Of a DNA stretch of 31,884 bases, positions 1 to 8,898 are shown piece after piece (positions within the stretch are counted from its first letter, which is position 1; every line of letters begins with the position of its first letter). Below the pieces are notes generated by a model that saw only the letters and a list, made by a program, of their open reading frames with translations, ran no database searches and was not told the origin of the DNA. This DNA is from an uncultured Oxalobacteraceae bacterium (GTDB taxonomy: Bacteria > Pseudomonadota > Gammaproteobacteria > Burkholderiales > Burkholderiaceae): assembly GCA_946479255.1 (NCBI GenBank), contig CAMLFK010000028.1, positions 1 to 31,884 of the forward strand. Reading direction: 5' to 3'. The position numbers and the translations under genes are program-made.

Positions 1-1
1 G

Positions 2-847
2 GGGCAGGAAGCTGGCTTCGCGCAGCAGGCGCGCGTGCCAGTACGAGGCCCAGCCCTCGTTCATGATCTGGCAGGAATGGATGGGATGGAAGTAGAACGC
101 TTCCTCCCGCACCGCCAGGAAAATGTCGCGTTCCCAGTCCTCCATGTCAGGCGCGTACTGCGCGATGAACCACAGCAGGTCGTATTCCGGCTGGGGCGGC
201 AATGGATTTCTGGTTTGCCCGCGCCATTGCGGGCCGGTGTCGCGGGCGCCCGTCAGGCGCTGGTAACGGTCCTGGAAAACGTCCGGCTCCGGCGCCTGCG
301 GTTCCGGGACGAACTCCGGATAGCGTTCGCGGTGCAGCGGCTGGTTGACGTCGATGTGGGTCTCCAGCGACAGGGCCGCATCGAGGACCGCCTCGACCCG
401 GGCCTGGCCGTGTGCCGCCAGCGCGGTTTCCAGGCGATGGGCGCGCGCGGCGCTTTGCTGCAGGATCTGGCCGCCGGCCATCGCCATGAAGCGGGCGAAC
501 AGCTGATTGTTCTTGGCGAAGTCGGCATGCCCCAGCACGTGGGCCGTGACCAGGGTATTTTCTGCCAGCGAATTTTGCTCCAGCATGAACGCATGGCAGG
601 GATCGCCAGGGAACATCACCTCGAAGATGCGCGAATGCCCCATGTGCTGGCGCACCAGCTGGTGAATATAGCGTACGCCGAAGGACCAGTGACGCATCCG
701 CACCGGCAAGCCGTACACCGCGATCTCGACCATGAAGTTGGCCGGCACGAGGTCGAAGGTGACCGGATAAAAATCCAGGCCGAGCTCGATGGCCAGTTCT
801 TCGATCCGGCGGGTATAGTCGGCCAGGGTGGCGTGGGCATCGCTCAT
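2..847 (-). CDS. SpoVR family protein (N-terminal part, cut by window start)
   Basis: The frame is open from an ATG at 847 to the window edge, giving about 282 residues of a protein whose E. coli relative YcgB is about 510 residues, so the C-terminal half lies outside. The translation begins MSDAHATLADYTRRIEEL and has SpoVR-typical stretches such as HWSFG, GHADFAKN and MNEGWASYWH. The start overlaps the stop of the upstream yeaH-like gene in an ATGA (844-847), indicating translational coupling. PrkA, YeaH and SpoVR commonly occur as one cluster in proteobacteria, induced in starvation or stationary phase. The biochemical role of SpoVR is not established. Family assignment is firm; the function is not. 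Confidence 0.9.
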   Translation of the reverse strand, partial: MSDAHATLADYTRRIEELAIELGLDFYPVTFDLVPANFMVEIAVYGLPVRMRHWSFGVRYIHQLVRQHMGHSRIFEVMFPGDPCHAFMLEQNSLAENTLVTAHVLGHADFAKNNQLFARFMAMAGGQILQQSAARAHRLETALAAHGQARVEAVLDAALSLETHIDVNQPLHRERYPEFVPEPQAPEPDVFQDRYQRLTGARDTGPQWRGQTRNPLPPQPEYDLLWFIAQYAPDMEDWERDIFLAVREEAFYFHPIHSCQIMNEGWASYWHARLLREASFLP

Positions 848-2010
848 GGCCGGGCCTCCGCATTATCCCGTTGCATTTCCTGGACGAAGAACTTACGCAG
901 TGCGCGCCAGACGTCGTCCGGTCCGGAAATCAGGCTGCTGCCGACCGCGAGTCCTTTGCGTTCGAGTTCATTGCAGAGGCGCCGCATTTCCGTTTCAAGC
1001 GACCTGGGCAATCCGGGCATGGTCTCGACATAGCCGATGTAGTTCAGCATGCTCGCCAGTTCGGTGAGCACCTGGGTGGCGGCACTGCGGTCTTCGGTGA
1101 AGTTCTCGCCATCGGAGGCATAGAACATATAGACGTTATCGTTTGCACTATTGCACTGGGTCCGCACCAGGTCGCGCACCAGGCGGAACGCGCTCGAGGC
1201 GATGGTGCCGCCCGTTCCGCTCACCTGGAAGAATTCGCTTTCATTGAATTGCCAGGCGTGCGTCGTATGGGCCACGAAGTAGGTCTGCACCTGGGCGTAT
1301 TTGCGCCGGATGCCTTGCAGCGCGAAGAAAAAGAAGGACTTGGCCAGCTTGCGCTCCGCTTGCGTCATGCTGGCGGAAACGTCGATCACGAACAGGATGG
1401 TCGCGCTCGTGCTGGGCCGGTGCCGCGTGACCAGCTGGCGGAAGCGCAGATCGTCATTGGTGAACGGTACCGGATCGTCCTGCACCGCGCGGCGCTTGAT
1501 GGCTTCCTTGACGGTACGGCGCCGGTCCAGGCGCGAACGGGCGCCGCGCTTGTCCCAGCCTTCGCGCACCAGCTCGACCTCATCGATGGCCGTGCCGGCT
1601 TGCGGTTTCAGGTCGGGCAGCTTGAGTTCGTCCCACAACCAGTCCATCACGTCGTCGATGGCGATCTCGAGCAACAGGCGCACTTCGCCCGGCTCGCCGC
1701 CGCCGTCACCGTCCTCGTCTGGAGTGTTCTCCGGCTCGCCGGGGGCCAGCAGGTCGCCGGGCTGGCCTTCGCCCTGTCCGGCGCCGCTGACACTGCGCCC
1801 GTCGGCCAGCTTGAAGCGGGCGTGTTGCAGCATGCGCACGGGAACTTGTACGGTGCGGTCCTGCGGGCCGGTGATGAGGTCCGGGCCGGCAATCAGGTCC
1901 GGCAAGTGCTGTTGGACTGCCTCGCGGACCTTTTCGTTGTGGCGCAGCCAGTCCCGCGCACCTCGCGAGAACAGGTCGTACCAGGCAGTGTTCATGGTGG
2001 CCGTCGTCAC
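844..2010 (-). CDS. YeaH/UPF0229 family protein with von Willebrand A-type domain
   Basis: A 388-residue protein of the UPF0229 (DUF444) family, slightly shorter than E. coli YeaH (about 427). A MIDAS-type motif DVSAS lies at residues 210-214 inside a VWA-like fold, suggesting divalent-metal-dependent protein binding. A low-complexity acidic/glycine stretch (residues about 75-108) precedes it. The start is GTG at 2010, chosen because GGAGGT (2022-2017) lies 6 nt upstream; an in-frame ATG at residue 6 is the alternative. It lies 19 bp downstream of prkA and overlaps spoVR by 4 bp, so the three form one operon. In enterobacteria the partner kinase YeaG and YeaH act together in nitrogen-starvation and stationary-phase adaptation; transfer of that role here is inference. 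Confidence 0.92.
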   Translation of the reverse strand: MTTATMNTAWYDLFSRGARDWLRHNEKVREAVQQHLPDLIAGPDLITGPQDRTVQVPVRMLQHARFKLADGRSVSGAGQGEGQPGDLLAPGEPENTPDEDGDGGGEPGEVRLLLEIAIDDVMDWLWDELKLPDLKPQAGTAIDEVELVREGWDKRGARSRLDRRRTVKEAIKRRAVQDDPVPFTNDDLRFRQLVTRHRPSTSATILFVIDVSASMTQAERKLAKSFFFFALQGIRRKYAQVQTYFVAHTTHAWQFNESEFFQVSGTGGTIASSAFRLVRDLVRTQCNSANDNVYMFYASDGENFTEDRSAATQVLTELASMLNYIGYVETMPGLPRSLETEMRRLCNELERKGLAVGSSLISGPDDVWRALRKFFVQEMQRDNAEARP

Positions 2011-2029
2011 GCTTCTACCTCCAGGCAGG

Positions 2030-3991
2030 CTATTCCTGCGCCAGCAATGTCGTCACGTAGTTAAGCGCCTCGCGGGCACTGTGCGCGTCGTAACCGTATT
2101 CGTCGACCAGGCGTTTTTCAACGGCGGAAATCTTGGTGCGGACTTCATCGTCTGGACGCTTGGCTGAACTTACCAGGCGCAAAACATCGCGGCGCTGCTC
2201 GAACAGGTATTGCTGGACAGCGTCGTTGAGCTGGAGATGGCTTTCCAGGCCGAACTTGGTCCCCCGTTTGTAGGCGCCCATGGCTTTGCGTACCACCTCC
2301 TGCCGGAAAGACTGCTTGCCGGATTCGGAAATATGGATCTTTTCTTCCACCGCCCGCAAGAAGCGCTCGTCGGGACGCCGCTCCTCGTTGGTGATCGGGT
2401 CCTTGATCTGACGGTTGTCCAGCATGGCCTCGACCTCGTCCAGGTATTTATTGAGCAAGTCCTGCGCCTCTTGTTCGAACGATACGAACAGCGCCTTGTG
2501 CACGTCTTCCTTGACCCAGCGGTTGTAAAAATCCTTTCGCGTCAGCACCAGATAATCGACCCATCTGCGCTTGCGCTTGGGATCGATGCGGGCATCGCTT
2601 TCGATACCGTCCTTGAGTGCCAGCAGCACGTCCATGGTCGACAGGCTCTTGCGGTTTGACTGGATGATGGCATTGGACAGGGCATTGATGACGAAACGTG
2701 GCGACACGCCCGACAGGCCCTCGTCCGGTACCTTGTCTTTATCTTTGACCCGCCGGACATCGGCGCGGTTCACTCCTTCGACCTCTTCGTCGGCATGGAT
2801 GCGCACCTTCTTGATCAGCTCTACTTCCTTGTCGTCGGCATCATGGATGCGCGAGAGCACGGCGAACACGGCCGCCGCATGCAGCACATGGGGGTCGAGG
2901 TGCACATCGCGGAAGGCCGGCGCGGCCGACGAAATGAGCTTGCGGTAAATGCGCGCCTCGTCCTTGTAATTGAGCGTGTACGGTACCTGGATGATCACCA
3001 TGCGGTCGAGCAGCGCCTCGTTTTCGCTCTCTTGCAGGAACTTGCGGAATTCAGCCAGGTTGGTGTGGGCGAGAATCGTCTCGTCCAGGTAGATCAGGGG
3101 GAAGCGCGACACCTTGACGTTTTTCTCCTGGGTCAGGGTCAGCAGCAGGTACAGGAACTCGCGCTTGACCTTGAGGATCTCGATCATTTCGAGCACGCCG
3201 CGGCTGGCCGCGTACACGGCCCCCGACCAGGACCAGGCACGCGGGTCGCCTTCGTCGCCGTACTGGGCGACCTTGGACAGGTCCACCGAGCCGACCAGGT
3301 CGGCGAGGTCGGCGGTGGTGGGGTCATGGGGCGCGTACGTGCCGATGGCGCTGCGCCCGGCCTCCGAGACAAAGAAACGTTCCACCGGCATTTGCATGAA
3401 GTCGCCGGAGAATTGCTGCTCCAGCCGTGCGCGGCAATGCGGACACAGTTCGCCGCTGATGTCGATGCCATAGGTATTGCGGCAGGCGGGCCGCATGGTG
3501 TGCGGGATCAGGTGCAGGGGCGACTCGTGGACCGGGCAGCCGGCCACCGCATACAGAGCACCCTCGTCGGTGTAGCTGTATTCTTCCAGGCCGCGCTTGA
3601 GCAGGATGACCATCGTGGATTTGCCTCCCGATGGCGGGCCGAGCAGCAGCAGCAGGCGGCGTCCCACCTCGGACCCGGCGGCGGCGGCCTTGAAATAGTC
3701 GACCACCCGTTCGATCGCATCGTCGATGCCGAACAGATCGTCTTCGAACAGGCGGCAGCGCAGGGGGCGATCCTCTTCCTCGGTACAGGTTGCGCGTATC
3801 ATGTCCCAGATGTATTGGTGCGAGCTGCGCGCGATCTGCTGGGGTGAGCGCGGCAGGATGTGTTCCATGAAGTCGGCAAAGGTGCCCGACCAGTGGCCGG
3901 CCCGATGCTGCTGGGTGAACCGGCTCAGGCTACTCAGGAATTGCTGCTGCTCCGCTGGACGGACATCCTGGTCTTCCCCAGTCATTGCCAT
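2030..3991 (-). CDS. prkA: PrkA family serine protein kinase (YeaG-like AAA protein)
   Basis: A 653-residue protein, close to the usual PrkA/YeaG length (about 640). It has an N-terminal PrkA AAA domain with Walker A GPPSGGKST at residues 118-126, a CPHC motif near residue 180, and a C-terminal PrkA kinase-like region rich in charged helices. The start at 3991 has GGAGGA just upstream (4000-3995); a second ATG two codons later has more conventional spacing, so the exact start is uncertain by two residues. It is the first gene of the operon with the yeaH-like and spoVR genes. Family members are reported as Ser/Thr kinases, and a Lon-type protease activity has also been proposed; neither is tested here. 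Confidence 0.95.
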   Translation of the reverse strand: MAMTGEDQDVRPAEQQQFLSSLSRFTQQHRAGHWSGTFADFMEHILPRSPQQIARSSHQYIWDMIRATCTEEEDRPLRCRLFEDDLFGIDDAIERVVDYFKAAAAGSEVGRRLLLLLGPPSGGKSTMVILLKRGLEEYSYTDEGALYAVAGCPVHESPLHLIPHTMRPACRNTYGIDISGELCPHCRARLEQQFSGDFMQMPVERFFVSEAGRSAIGTYAPHDPTTADLADLVGSVDLSKVAQYGDEGDPRAWSWSGAVYAASRGVLEMIEILKVKREFLYLLLTLTQEKNVKVSRFPLIYLDETILAHTNLAEFRKFLQESENEALLDRMVIIQVPYTLNYKDEARIYRKLISSAAPAFRDVHLDPHVLHAAAVFAVLSRIHDADDKEVELIKKVRIHADEEVEGVNRADVRRVKDKDKVPDEGLSGVSPRFVINALSNAIIQSNRKSLSTMDVLLALKDGIESDARIDPKRKRRWVDYLVLTRKDFYNRWVKEDVHKALFVSFEQEAQDLLNKYLDEVEAMLDNRQIKDPITNEERRPDERFLRAVEEKIHISESGKQSFRQEVVRKAMGAYKRGTKFGLESHLQLNDAVQQYLFEQRRDVLRLVSSAKRPDDEVRTKISAVEKRLVDEYGYDAHSAREALNYVTTLLAQE

Positions 3992-4270
3992 GTTTCCTCC
4001 GTGAGTGCTGACGACGGGCTTCTGTTCGACCTCTGTTCAATCAGTATCAATGCCTGAAATAGCCGCTCAATGAGGCGTATCAATGTGTGGAACTGAACCT
4101 TTTGGCAGATATTCGAGCTCGTCCGTCCGGAATGCTTGCGGAGCGGCATCTCGCATGTCGTGGGTATGTACGCCTGCGCACAGAAGGACCGGGCGCATCC
4201 TTCTAGGATGGAGATTCGGCAGGGCGGCCACGCGGCGCCACCACCATTACATTGATCAGGCTCTAATATT
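3992..4270. other. Intergenic region between divergent prkA and DUF445 genes
   Basis: These 279 bp separate two divergently transcribed genes and must hold both promoters. I looked for a sigma-54 -24/-12 element in front of prkA, as known for enterobacterial yeaG, and did not find a convincing one. Short reading frames here have no ribosome-binding site or recognisable product. I see no RNA gene or repeat. Confidence 0.5.
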
Positions 4271-5524
4271 TTGAACGGCATCGATCAGGCAGCGCGGGAA
4301 GCGGTCCAGCGTGGCCGGCTGACCTTCATGCGGCGCGTCGCCACTGGCTTGCTGGTGGCAATGGCGGTGCTGTTCGTGGTCGCGCGCTTGCTGGAAAAGC
4401 GCTATCCCGGGCTGTCGTATGCCGCTGCCTTCGCCGAGGCAGCCATGATTGGCGCGCTGGCGGACTGGTTTGCCGTGACGGCCCTGTTCCGGCATCCGCT
4501 CGGCCTGAAGATTCCGCATACGGCCATCATCCCGTCCAACAAGGAGCGCATCGGCGAAAACCTTGGCAACTTCCTTGAGCAGAATTTCATGAGCGTCGAG
4601 GTGGTGCAGGCGGAACTGGCGCGTTTCGATTTTGCCGGATCGGCCGGACAGTGGCTGACGCGGCGCGAGAATGTGCGCACGGTCAGCCGGCACCTGGTGG
4701 GCGGCTTGCCGACCTTGCTGCAAATGGTACACAACAAGGATGCGACACGTTTCCTGCGCGATGCTTTGTCCGGCTCGCTGGAAGGCGTGAAGCTGGCGCC
4801 CATGCTGTCGCGGGTGCTGTCGGTGCTGGTCGAAGGGGGCCAGCATACCGTGCTGCTCGAACGTTTCCTGGCGCTGGTGGCCAGCGCGCTGGACGAGCAC
4901 CGGCCGTACATCCGCCAGAAGGTGCACGAGCACAGTCCGCGCTGGGTGCCCAAGCTGGTCGACGAAAAGTTCTACGAACGGCTGATCGAAGGTGTACAGG
5001 ACACCCTGGACGACATCCGCAGCGAGGACGGCAACTGGCGGGCCCGCTTCCAGGCGGCGACCGACGAGCTGATCGAGAAGCTCGCCACGTCGGAGGAGTA
5101 CGAACAGAAATTGCAAGGCCTGCTGAGCAAGAGCCTGCGCCACCCCTTGTTCAGGCGCTATGTGAACCAGGTGTGGGCCAGCGCGCGCGAACGCCTGCTG
5201 GCCGACGCCGAATCCGAGGATTCGCGCCTGGCCGCGCACACCGAACAGGCCTTGTTCGCGCTGGGGCGTGCCCTCACGCGCAACCCCGCGGTCCAGCAAC
5301 AGCTCAACGTTTCGATCCGCAATTTTGCCGCCCATGCGATCGTGTCGCGCAGGGAGGTCATCGTTTCGCTGGTGCGGCGTGTCATCCGCAGCTGGGATGC
5401 CGACACCTTGTCGAGCAAACTGGAGCTGCACGTCGGGCGCGACCTGCAGTACATCCGAATCAACGGCACCATTGTTGGCGGTCTGGTCGGCTTGGTGCTG
5501 CACGCCATTTCGCAGTCCCTGTGA
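4271..5524 (+). CDS. DUF445 family membrane protein
   Basis: A 417-residue DUF445 protein. A transmembrane segment lies near residues 23-39, followed by the family-typical run through AAMIGALADWFAVTALFRHP and IPSNKERIGENLG. The remainder is a long helical, probably coiled region, and a hydrophobic C-terminal segment (near 399-412) could be a second membrane anchor. The start used is TTG at 4271; the next ATG (4328) would remove 19 residues, and neither has a strong ribosome-binding site. It converges on the acetyltransferase gene, 28 bp away. DUF445 proteins are inner-membrane proteins of unknown function (E. coli YjiN is a relative). Confidence 0.85.
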   Translation: MNGIDQAAREAVQRGRLTFMRRVATGLLVAMAVLFVVARLLEKRYPGLSYAAAFAEAAMIGALADWFAVTALFRHPLGLKIPHTAIIPSNKERIGENLGNFLEQNFMSVEVVQAELARFDFAGSAGQWLTRRENVRTVSRHLVGGLPTLLQMVHNKDATRFLRDALSGSLEGVKLAPMLSRVLSVLVEGGQHTVLLERFLALVASALDEHRPYIRQKVHEHSPRWVPKLVDEKFYERLIEGVQDTLDDIRSEDGNWRARFQAATDELIEKLATSEEYEQKLQGLLSKSLRHPLFRRYVNQVWASARERLLADAESEDSRLAAHTEQALFALGRALTRNPAVQQQLNVSIRNFAAHAIVSRREVIVSLVRRVIRSWDADTLSSKLELHVGRDLQYIRINGTIVGGLVGLVLHAISQSL

Positions 5525-5552
5525 GCGCGACGGGGCAACAGCTCAACACATG

Positions 5553-6080
5553 TCAGCCGCCTATCTTAAGCTGCCAGTAGCCGACGTCGCGCCAGGCATC
5601 GAATTTGAATCCGACTTCGCTAAAGTGCGCCGTTTTGAGAAAGCCCAGCTTTTCATGGAGCGCCACGCTGGCATCGTTGGGAAGCGCAATGCCGCCGATC
5701 AAGAGGTGATAGCCGGCGCTGCGGCACCGTTCGATCAGGGCGCGGTACAGTTTCTGTCCGTAACCTTGGCCGCCGTAAGCCGGCGCCAGGTAGACCGTGC
5801 TTTCCAAAGAGAAGCGGTAAGCGTGGCGAACCCGCCATGTGGTCGCGTAGGCATAGCCAATGACGACATCGTCCAGGCACAGCACCAGCCACGGCAAACC
5901 TGCCGCCTGGACATCTTCCTGGCGCCGCGCCATGTCATCGCCGGAAACCGCGGTCTCTTCGAAACTGACGCAAGTCTTCAGAATAAAATGGTTGTAGATG
6001 GACGCGATCGCTGCGGCGTCGTTTGGCTTGCAGTCACGGATAATCACTGGCACTGGCGGCTCCTCGAGAGAAGTTGTCAT
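5553..6080 (-). CDS. GNAT family N-acetyltransferase (phosphinothricin acetyltransferase-like)
   Basis: A 175-residue GNAT protein. The acetyl-CoA pyrophosphate-binding loop is in GGQGYGQKLY, and the C-terminal half has the PAT/Bar-type pattern IGGIALPNDASVALHEKLGF and GFKFDAWRDVGYWQ. The frame stays open upstream to 6422, but that part would run antisense through the 78-residue gene and has no family similarity, so I start at ATG 6080 (MTTSLEEPP). The ribosome-binding site is weak. Family members acetylate small amines or amino-acid analogues such as phosphinothricin or methionine sulfoximine; the substrate here is unknown. Confidence 0.88.
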   Translation of the reverse strand: MTTSLEEPPVPVIIRDCKPNDAAAIASIYNHFILKTCVSFEETAVSGDDMARRQEDVQAAGLPWLVLCLDDVVIGYAYATTWRVRHAYRFSLESTVYLAPAYGGQGYGQKLYRALIERCRSAGYHLLIGGIALPNDASVALHEKLGFLKTAHFSEVGFKFDAWRDVGYWQLKIGG

Positions 6081-6152
6081 ATTAACTGAGCCGGCTGAGA
6101 TGGCGCCGCTCCTGCGTCGAAACATTTCTAGCCCCCCAATCTGGAGGAAACA

Positions 6153-6389
6153 ATGTATATGGTGTACTGGACCGTGGTTGAAAATGAACAGCACACGCCC
6201 CAGGCGCAGCTGTTCGATTCCGCCCACATGGGCGAAGCGCTGACCTTTCTCGAAGGCTTGCGCAAGCGCCGCCGCGAGGGCGAAGACTTGCGCTTCATGT
6301 CGATGGCGTCGGAAAACCCCGACCTGGTCGGGCAACTCGGCGTGGACGTGACCGGCCCCGACTACAACTGGAAAAAGCGGCGCCGCTAG
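6153..6389 (+). CDS. Small conserved hypothetical protein, 78 aa
   Basis: A 78-residue soluble protein starting MYMVYWTVVENEQ. It ends in a basic tail (KKRRR) and has no signal peptide or membrane segment. A strong ribosome-binding site GGAGG (6143-6147) precedes the ATG, which argues that it is real. It is divergent from the acetyltransferase gene and lies 78 bp upstream of the probable CLC start. I recognise no domain. The short conserved look and good translation signals suggest a small housekeeping-type protein rather than a toxin. Confidence 0.75.
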   Translation: MYMVYWTVVENEQHTPQAQLFDSAHMGEALTFLEGLRKRRREGEDLRFMSMASENPDLVGQLGVDVTGPDYNWKKRRR

Positions 6390-6527
6390 GGCTATGCCCG
6401 GCGCTATGTTTGCCGCGTGCAACAGAAATGGTAAGATCTCGGCTCACCCATCCGCCGGCGCCATCTTCTGAAAACCTCAGCGCAACCCGAACAGATCGCT
6501 CTGCTGCCTTACGTCGCCAAGTGGCTC

Positions 6528-7694
6528 TTGCTGGCCGCCCTGGTCGCGGTACTCGCCGGCAGCGCATCGGCATTGTTCCTGTGGTCGCTGGACTGGGCCA
6601 CCGGCATGCGCGAAGCCTATCCCTGGCTGATCGCCTTGCTCCCGGTGGCCGGCTTCGCGGTCGGCTGGATCTATCTCAAGGTGGGCAAAGAAGTCGAGAC
6701 CGGCAATAACCTGCTGATCGACGAGATCCACGATCCCAAGAAAATCATTCCTCTTCGCATGGCGCCGCTGGTGTTGGGCGGAACCGTCATCTCCCATCTG
6801 TTCGGTGCCTCGGTGGGCCGCGAGGGAACCGCGGTACAGATGGGCGGCGCCCTGGCCGATCAATTGACGAATCTGTTTCGGCTGGACCAAGGCGCGCGCA
6901 GGCTGCTGATCATGGCAGGCATCAGCGCCGGCTTTGCATCGGTATTCGGCACCCCGCTGGCCGGGGCGATTTTCGCCCTGGAAGTGCTGGCCCTGGGCCG
7001 CATGCGCTACGACGCCATCCTGCCATGCATGGTGGCGGCGATCCTGGCCGACCAGGTCGGTTTGTGGTGGGGCGTGCAGCATACCCACTATGCGCTGGCG
7101 CTGCTACCGCCGATCAGTGCCTGGACGCTGGGCGCCACCATCCTTGCCGGCATCCTGTTCGGCCTGGCCGGCATGCTGTTCGCCAAGGCCACGCATGGAC
7201 TTTCCGCCTTCATGAAACGCAGGATCAGCTATGCGCCATGGCGCCCGGCCATCGGCGGCATTGCCGTCGCCCTGGCGGTCTGGGGCCTGGGCACCCAGCG
7301 CTATATCGGTTTGGGCATTCCCACCATCGTCGAATCGTTTCAGCAGCAACTGCCGGCCTGGGATTTCCTCGGCAAGATGGCTTTCACCATTGCCTCGCTG
7401 GGCAGCGGCTTCAAGGGCGGCGAAGTCACGCCGCTTTTTTACATCGGCGCGACCATGGGCAACGCGCTCGCGCCCATCCTGCAAATGCCGTTCGCCATGC
7501 TGGCGGCACTCGGTTTTGTGGCCGTGTTCGCCGGTGCCGCCAACACGCCGCTGGCGTCGACCGTGATGGCGATCGAACTGTTCGGTCCGCAAATCGGGCC
7601 GTACGCCGGCCTGGCCTGCGTGATCAGCTATCTGTTCTCCGGCCACGCCGGCATCTACCGGGCGCAGCGGGTCGGGCAGGGCAAAATGAGCTAG
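6528..7694 (+). CDS. CLC family anion channel/antiporter, CLC-F-like
   Basis: A polytopic CLC protein of at least 388 residues. The gating-glutamate loop reads GREGTAVQMGG, and the canonical GxFxP region is replaced by GGEVTPLF. The GREGT plus EVT combination resembles the fluoride/proton antiporter branch (CLC-F), so fluoride export is a plausible role, but a chloride role is not excluded. The first canonical start is TTG at 6528. Coding similarity clearly continues upstream (KTSAQPEQIALLPYVAKW) to a CTG at 6468 with no ATG/GTG/TTG, so the true protein is probably about 20 residues longer. No fluoride riboswitch is recognisable upstream. It converges on the DUF4380 gene 18 bp away. Confidence 0.9.
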   Translation: MLAALVAVLAGSASALFLWSLDWATGMREAYPWLIALLPVAGFAVGWIYLKVGKEVETGNNLLIDEIHDPKKIIPLRMAPLVLGGTVISHLFGASVGREGTAVQMGGALADQLTNLFRLDQGARRLLIMAGISAGFASVFGTPLAGAIFALEVLALGRMRYDAILPCMVAAILADQVGLWWGVQHTHYALALLPPISAWTLGATILAGILFGLAGMLFAKATHGLSAFMKRRISYAPWRPAIGGIAVALAVWGLGTQRYIGLGIPTIVESFQQQLPAWDFLGKMAFTIASLGSGFKGGEVTPLFYIGATMGNALAPILQMPFAMLAALGFVAVFAGAANTPLASTVMAIELFGPQIGPYAGLACVISYLFSGHAGIYRAQRVGQGKMS

Positions 7695-7712
7695 CGCCTG
7701 CCACCTTAAGGC

Positions 7713-8756
7713 TTACAAACCTTTCAGGCCCAGTTGGGTGGCTTGTTTGCGCAAGAAGGCAAGGTGGGCGGCGCGCGTGGCGGGACCCTGGTAGGGGATG
7801 ATGGTCCACAGTTCCGCCGCCGTCATGGTCTGGCCGGGTTGCAGCGTCTTATAGGGCGCATGCACTTCCATTTCCAGCAATCCCTTGTCCGATTGGGCCG
7901 GCTGGTAATCATTGAACAGTTCGATCTGCCCCTGTTCAGGATGGATCGCCGAGCGCGCTTGCAACTGGAACTGCACGATGAATGCCTGTTCCCCATGAAA
8001 ACCGGCCATCCATCCATACGCCGGCTGGAGGAAGATCTTGCCGACGCGGGCCATCTGGCCGGGCGGCGGCGCGACCATATCCAGGGAAAAGATCCCATCG
8101 GCCACCGTGTAGCGCAAGGGCGCGTTGGCGGGGCCGGAAACAGGCTCGGCACGCAGCTGCGCGCCATCGGCCAGGGGCACATACACCAGCGTGTCGCCAT
8201 GGGTGCGGGTATTGAACCAGATGTCCCAGGCCACCTGGCGATCACGGCGGTTGGTGGCGCTGACCTGGACCTGCAGGCTGTTCGGCTTGCCCTTTACGAG
8301 GGCGAAGCGCTTGCTCAGTGAGACCCCGGAAACCGGACTGGCCGGGCTGTCCACAATCAGTTCCCTGGCTGTCTTCCTGACCACGCTGTACTTGGCGAGG
8401 CTCAGGTAAGGATCCGGCGGCCAGACCGCTTTCTCTGCCGCGCGTTGCGGATTGGCGTTTTGATGCGACCACCATTGGCTTTGCGGCCCGAGCCATATTT
8501 CGTGGCCCAGATAGCCGACGTTTTCGGTGTTGGCGTCGATCGCTTGAGCCGGATTGCCGGCCTTCTCGTCGAGCTTGAGGAAATTCGGCTTGCCCGCCAG
8601 CGAGAAGGACAGCAGGCGCCCGCCGATTTCTTCGGTGGCGACAGCGCGAATCACGCCATTGTCGAGCTGGTGGGTGGCAATCTGCGCCCGCGCTCCGCAA
8701 GCCAGGATGGCGCAGGATAGGGCGATGGCCAGGGATACTGCTGTGCGAGTCCGCAT
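7713..8756 (-). CDS. Secreted DUF4380 domain-containing protein
   Basis: A 347-residue protein with a clear Sec signal peptide at the start (MRTRTAVSLAIALSCAILAC then AQ, cleavage near residue 25). The rest looks like a beta-rich galactose-mutarotase/DUF4380-type domain: EIGGRLLSFSL, a central GYLGHEIWLGPQSQWW stretch, and WDIWFNTRTHGDT. The start is ATG 8756 because it opens the signal peptide; an upstream in-frame extension to 8813 has no such sense. It is probably periplasmic and may handle carbohydrate, which is inference from the fold family only. It is divergent from the EAL-CBS-GGDEF gene. Confidence 0.82.
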   Translation of the reverse strand: MRTRTAVSLAIALSCAILACGARAQIATHQLDNGVIRAVATEEIGGRLLSFSLAGKPNFLKLDEKAGNPAQAIDANTENVGYLGHEIWLGPQSQWWSHQNANPQRAAEKAVWPPDPYLSLAKYSVVRKTARELIVDSPASPVSGVSLSKRFALVKGKPNSLQVQVSATNRRDRQVAWDIWFNTRTHGDTLVYVPLADGAQLRAEPVSGPANAPLRYTVADGIFSLDMVAPPPGQMARVGKIFLQPAYGWMAGFHGEQAFIVQFQLQARSAIHPEQGQIELFNDYQPAQSDKGLLEMEVHAPYKTLQPGQTMTAAELWTIIPYQGPATRAAHLAFLRKQATQLGLKGL

Positions 8757-8898
8757 ACTTCGTTCCGTTCCGCATTGTTGTTGAGACGACTTTGTATCAT
8801 ATCGGATACCCAAATTCTTTCATTTTCCCGGCATATTCATCAGACTGTCACATTTGGTGTTTATGATGAGAAACTATTATTGAATTTGGAAGAAAGCA

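Noticed and set aside
871..2064. A 397-codon plus-strand open frame
   Set aside because: It is antisense to the yeaH-like gene and has no ribosome-binding site or recognisable domain.
6081..6422. N-terminal extension of the acetyltransferase
   Set aside because: The frame is open but runs antisense to the 78-residue gene, and the extension has no GNAT similarity.
6390..6467. Possible fluoride riboswitch ahead of the CLC-F-like gene
   Set aside because: The 78 bp contain no match to the conserved fluoride riboswitch core, and no clear pseudoknot could be drawn.
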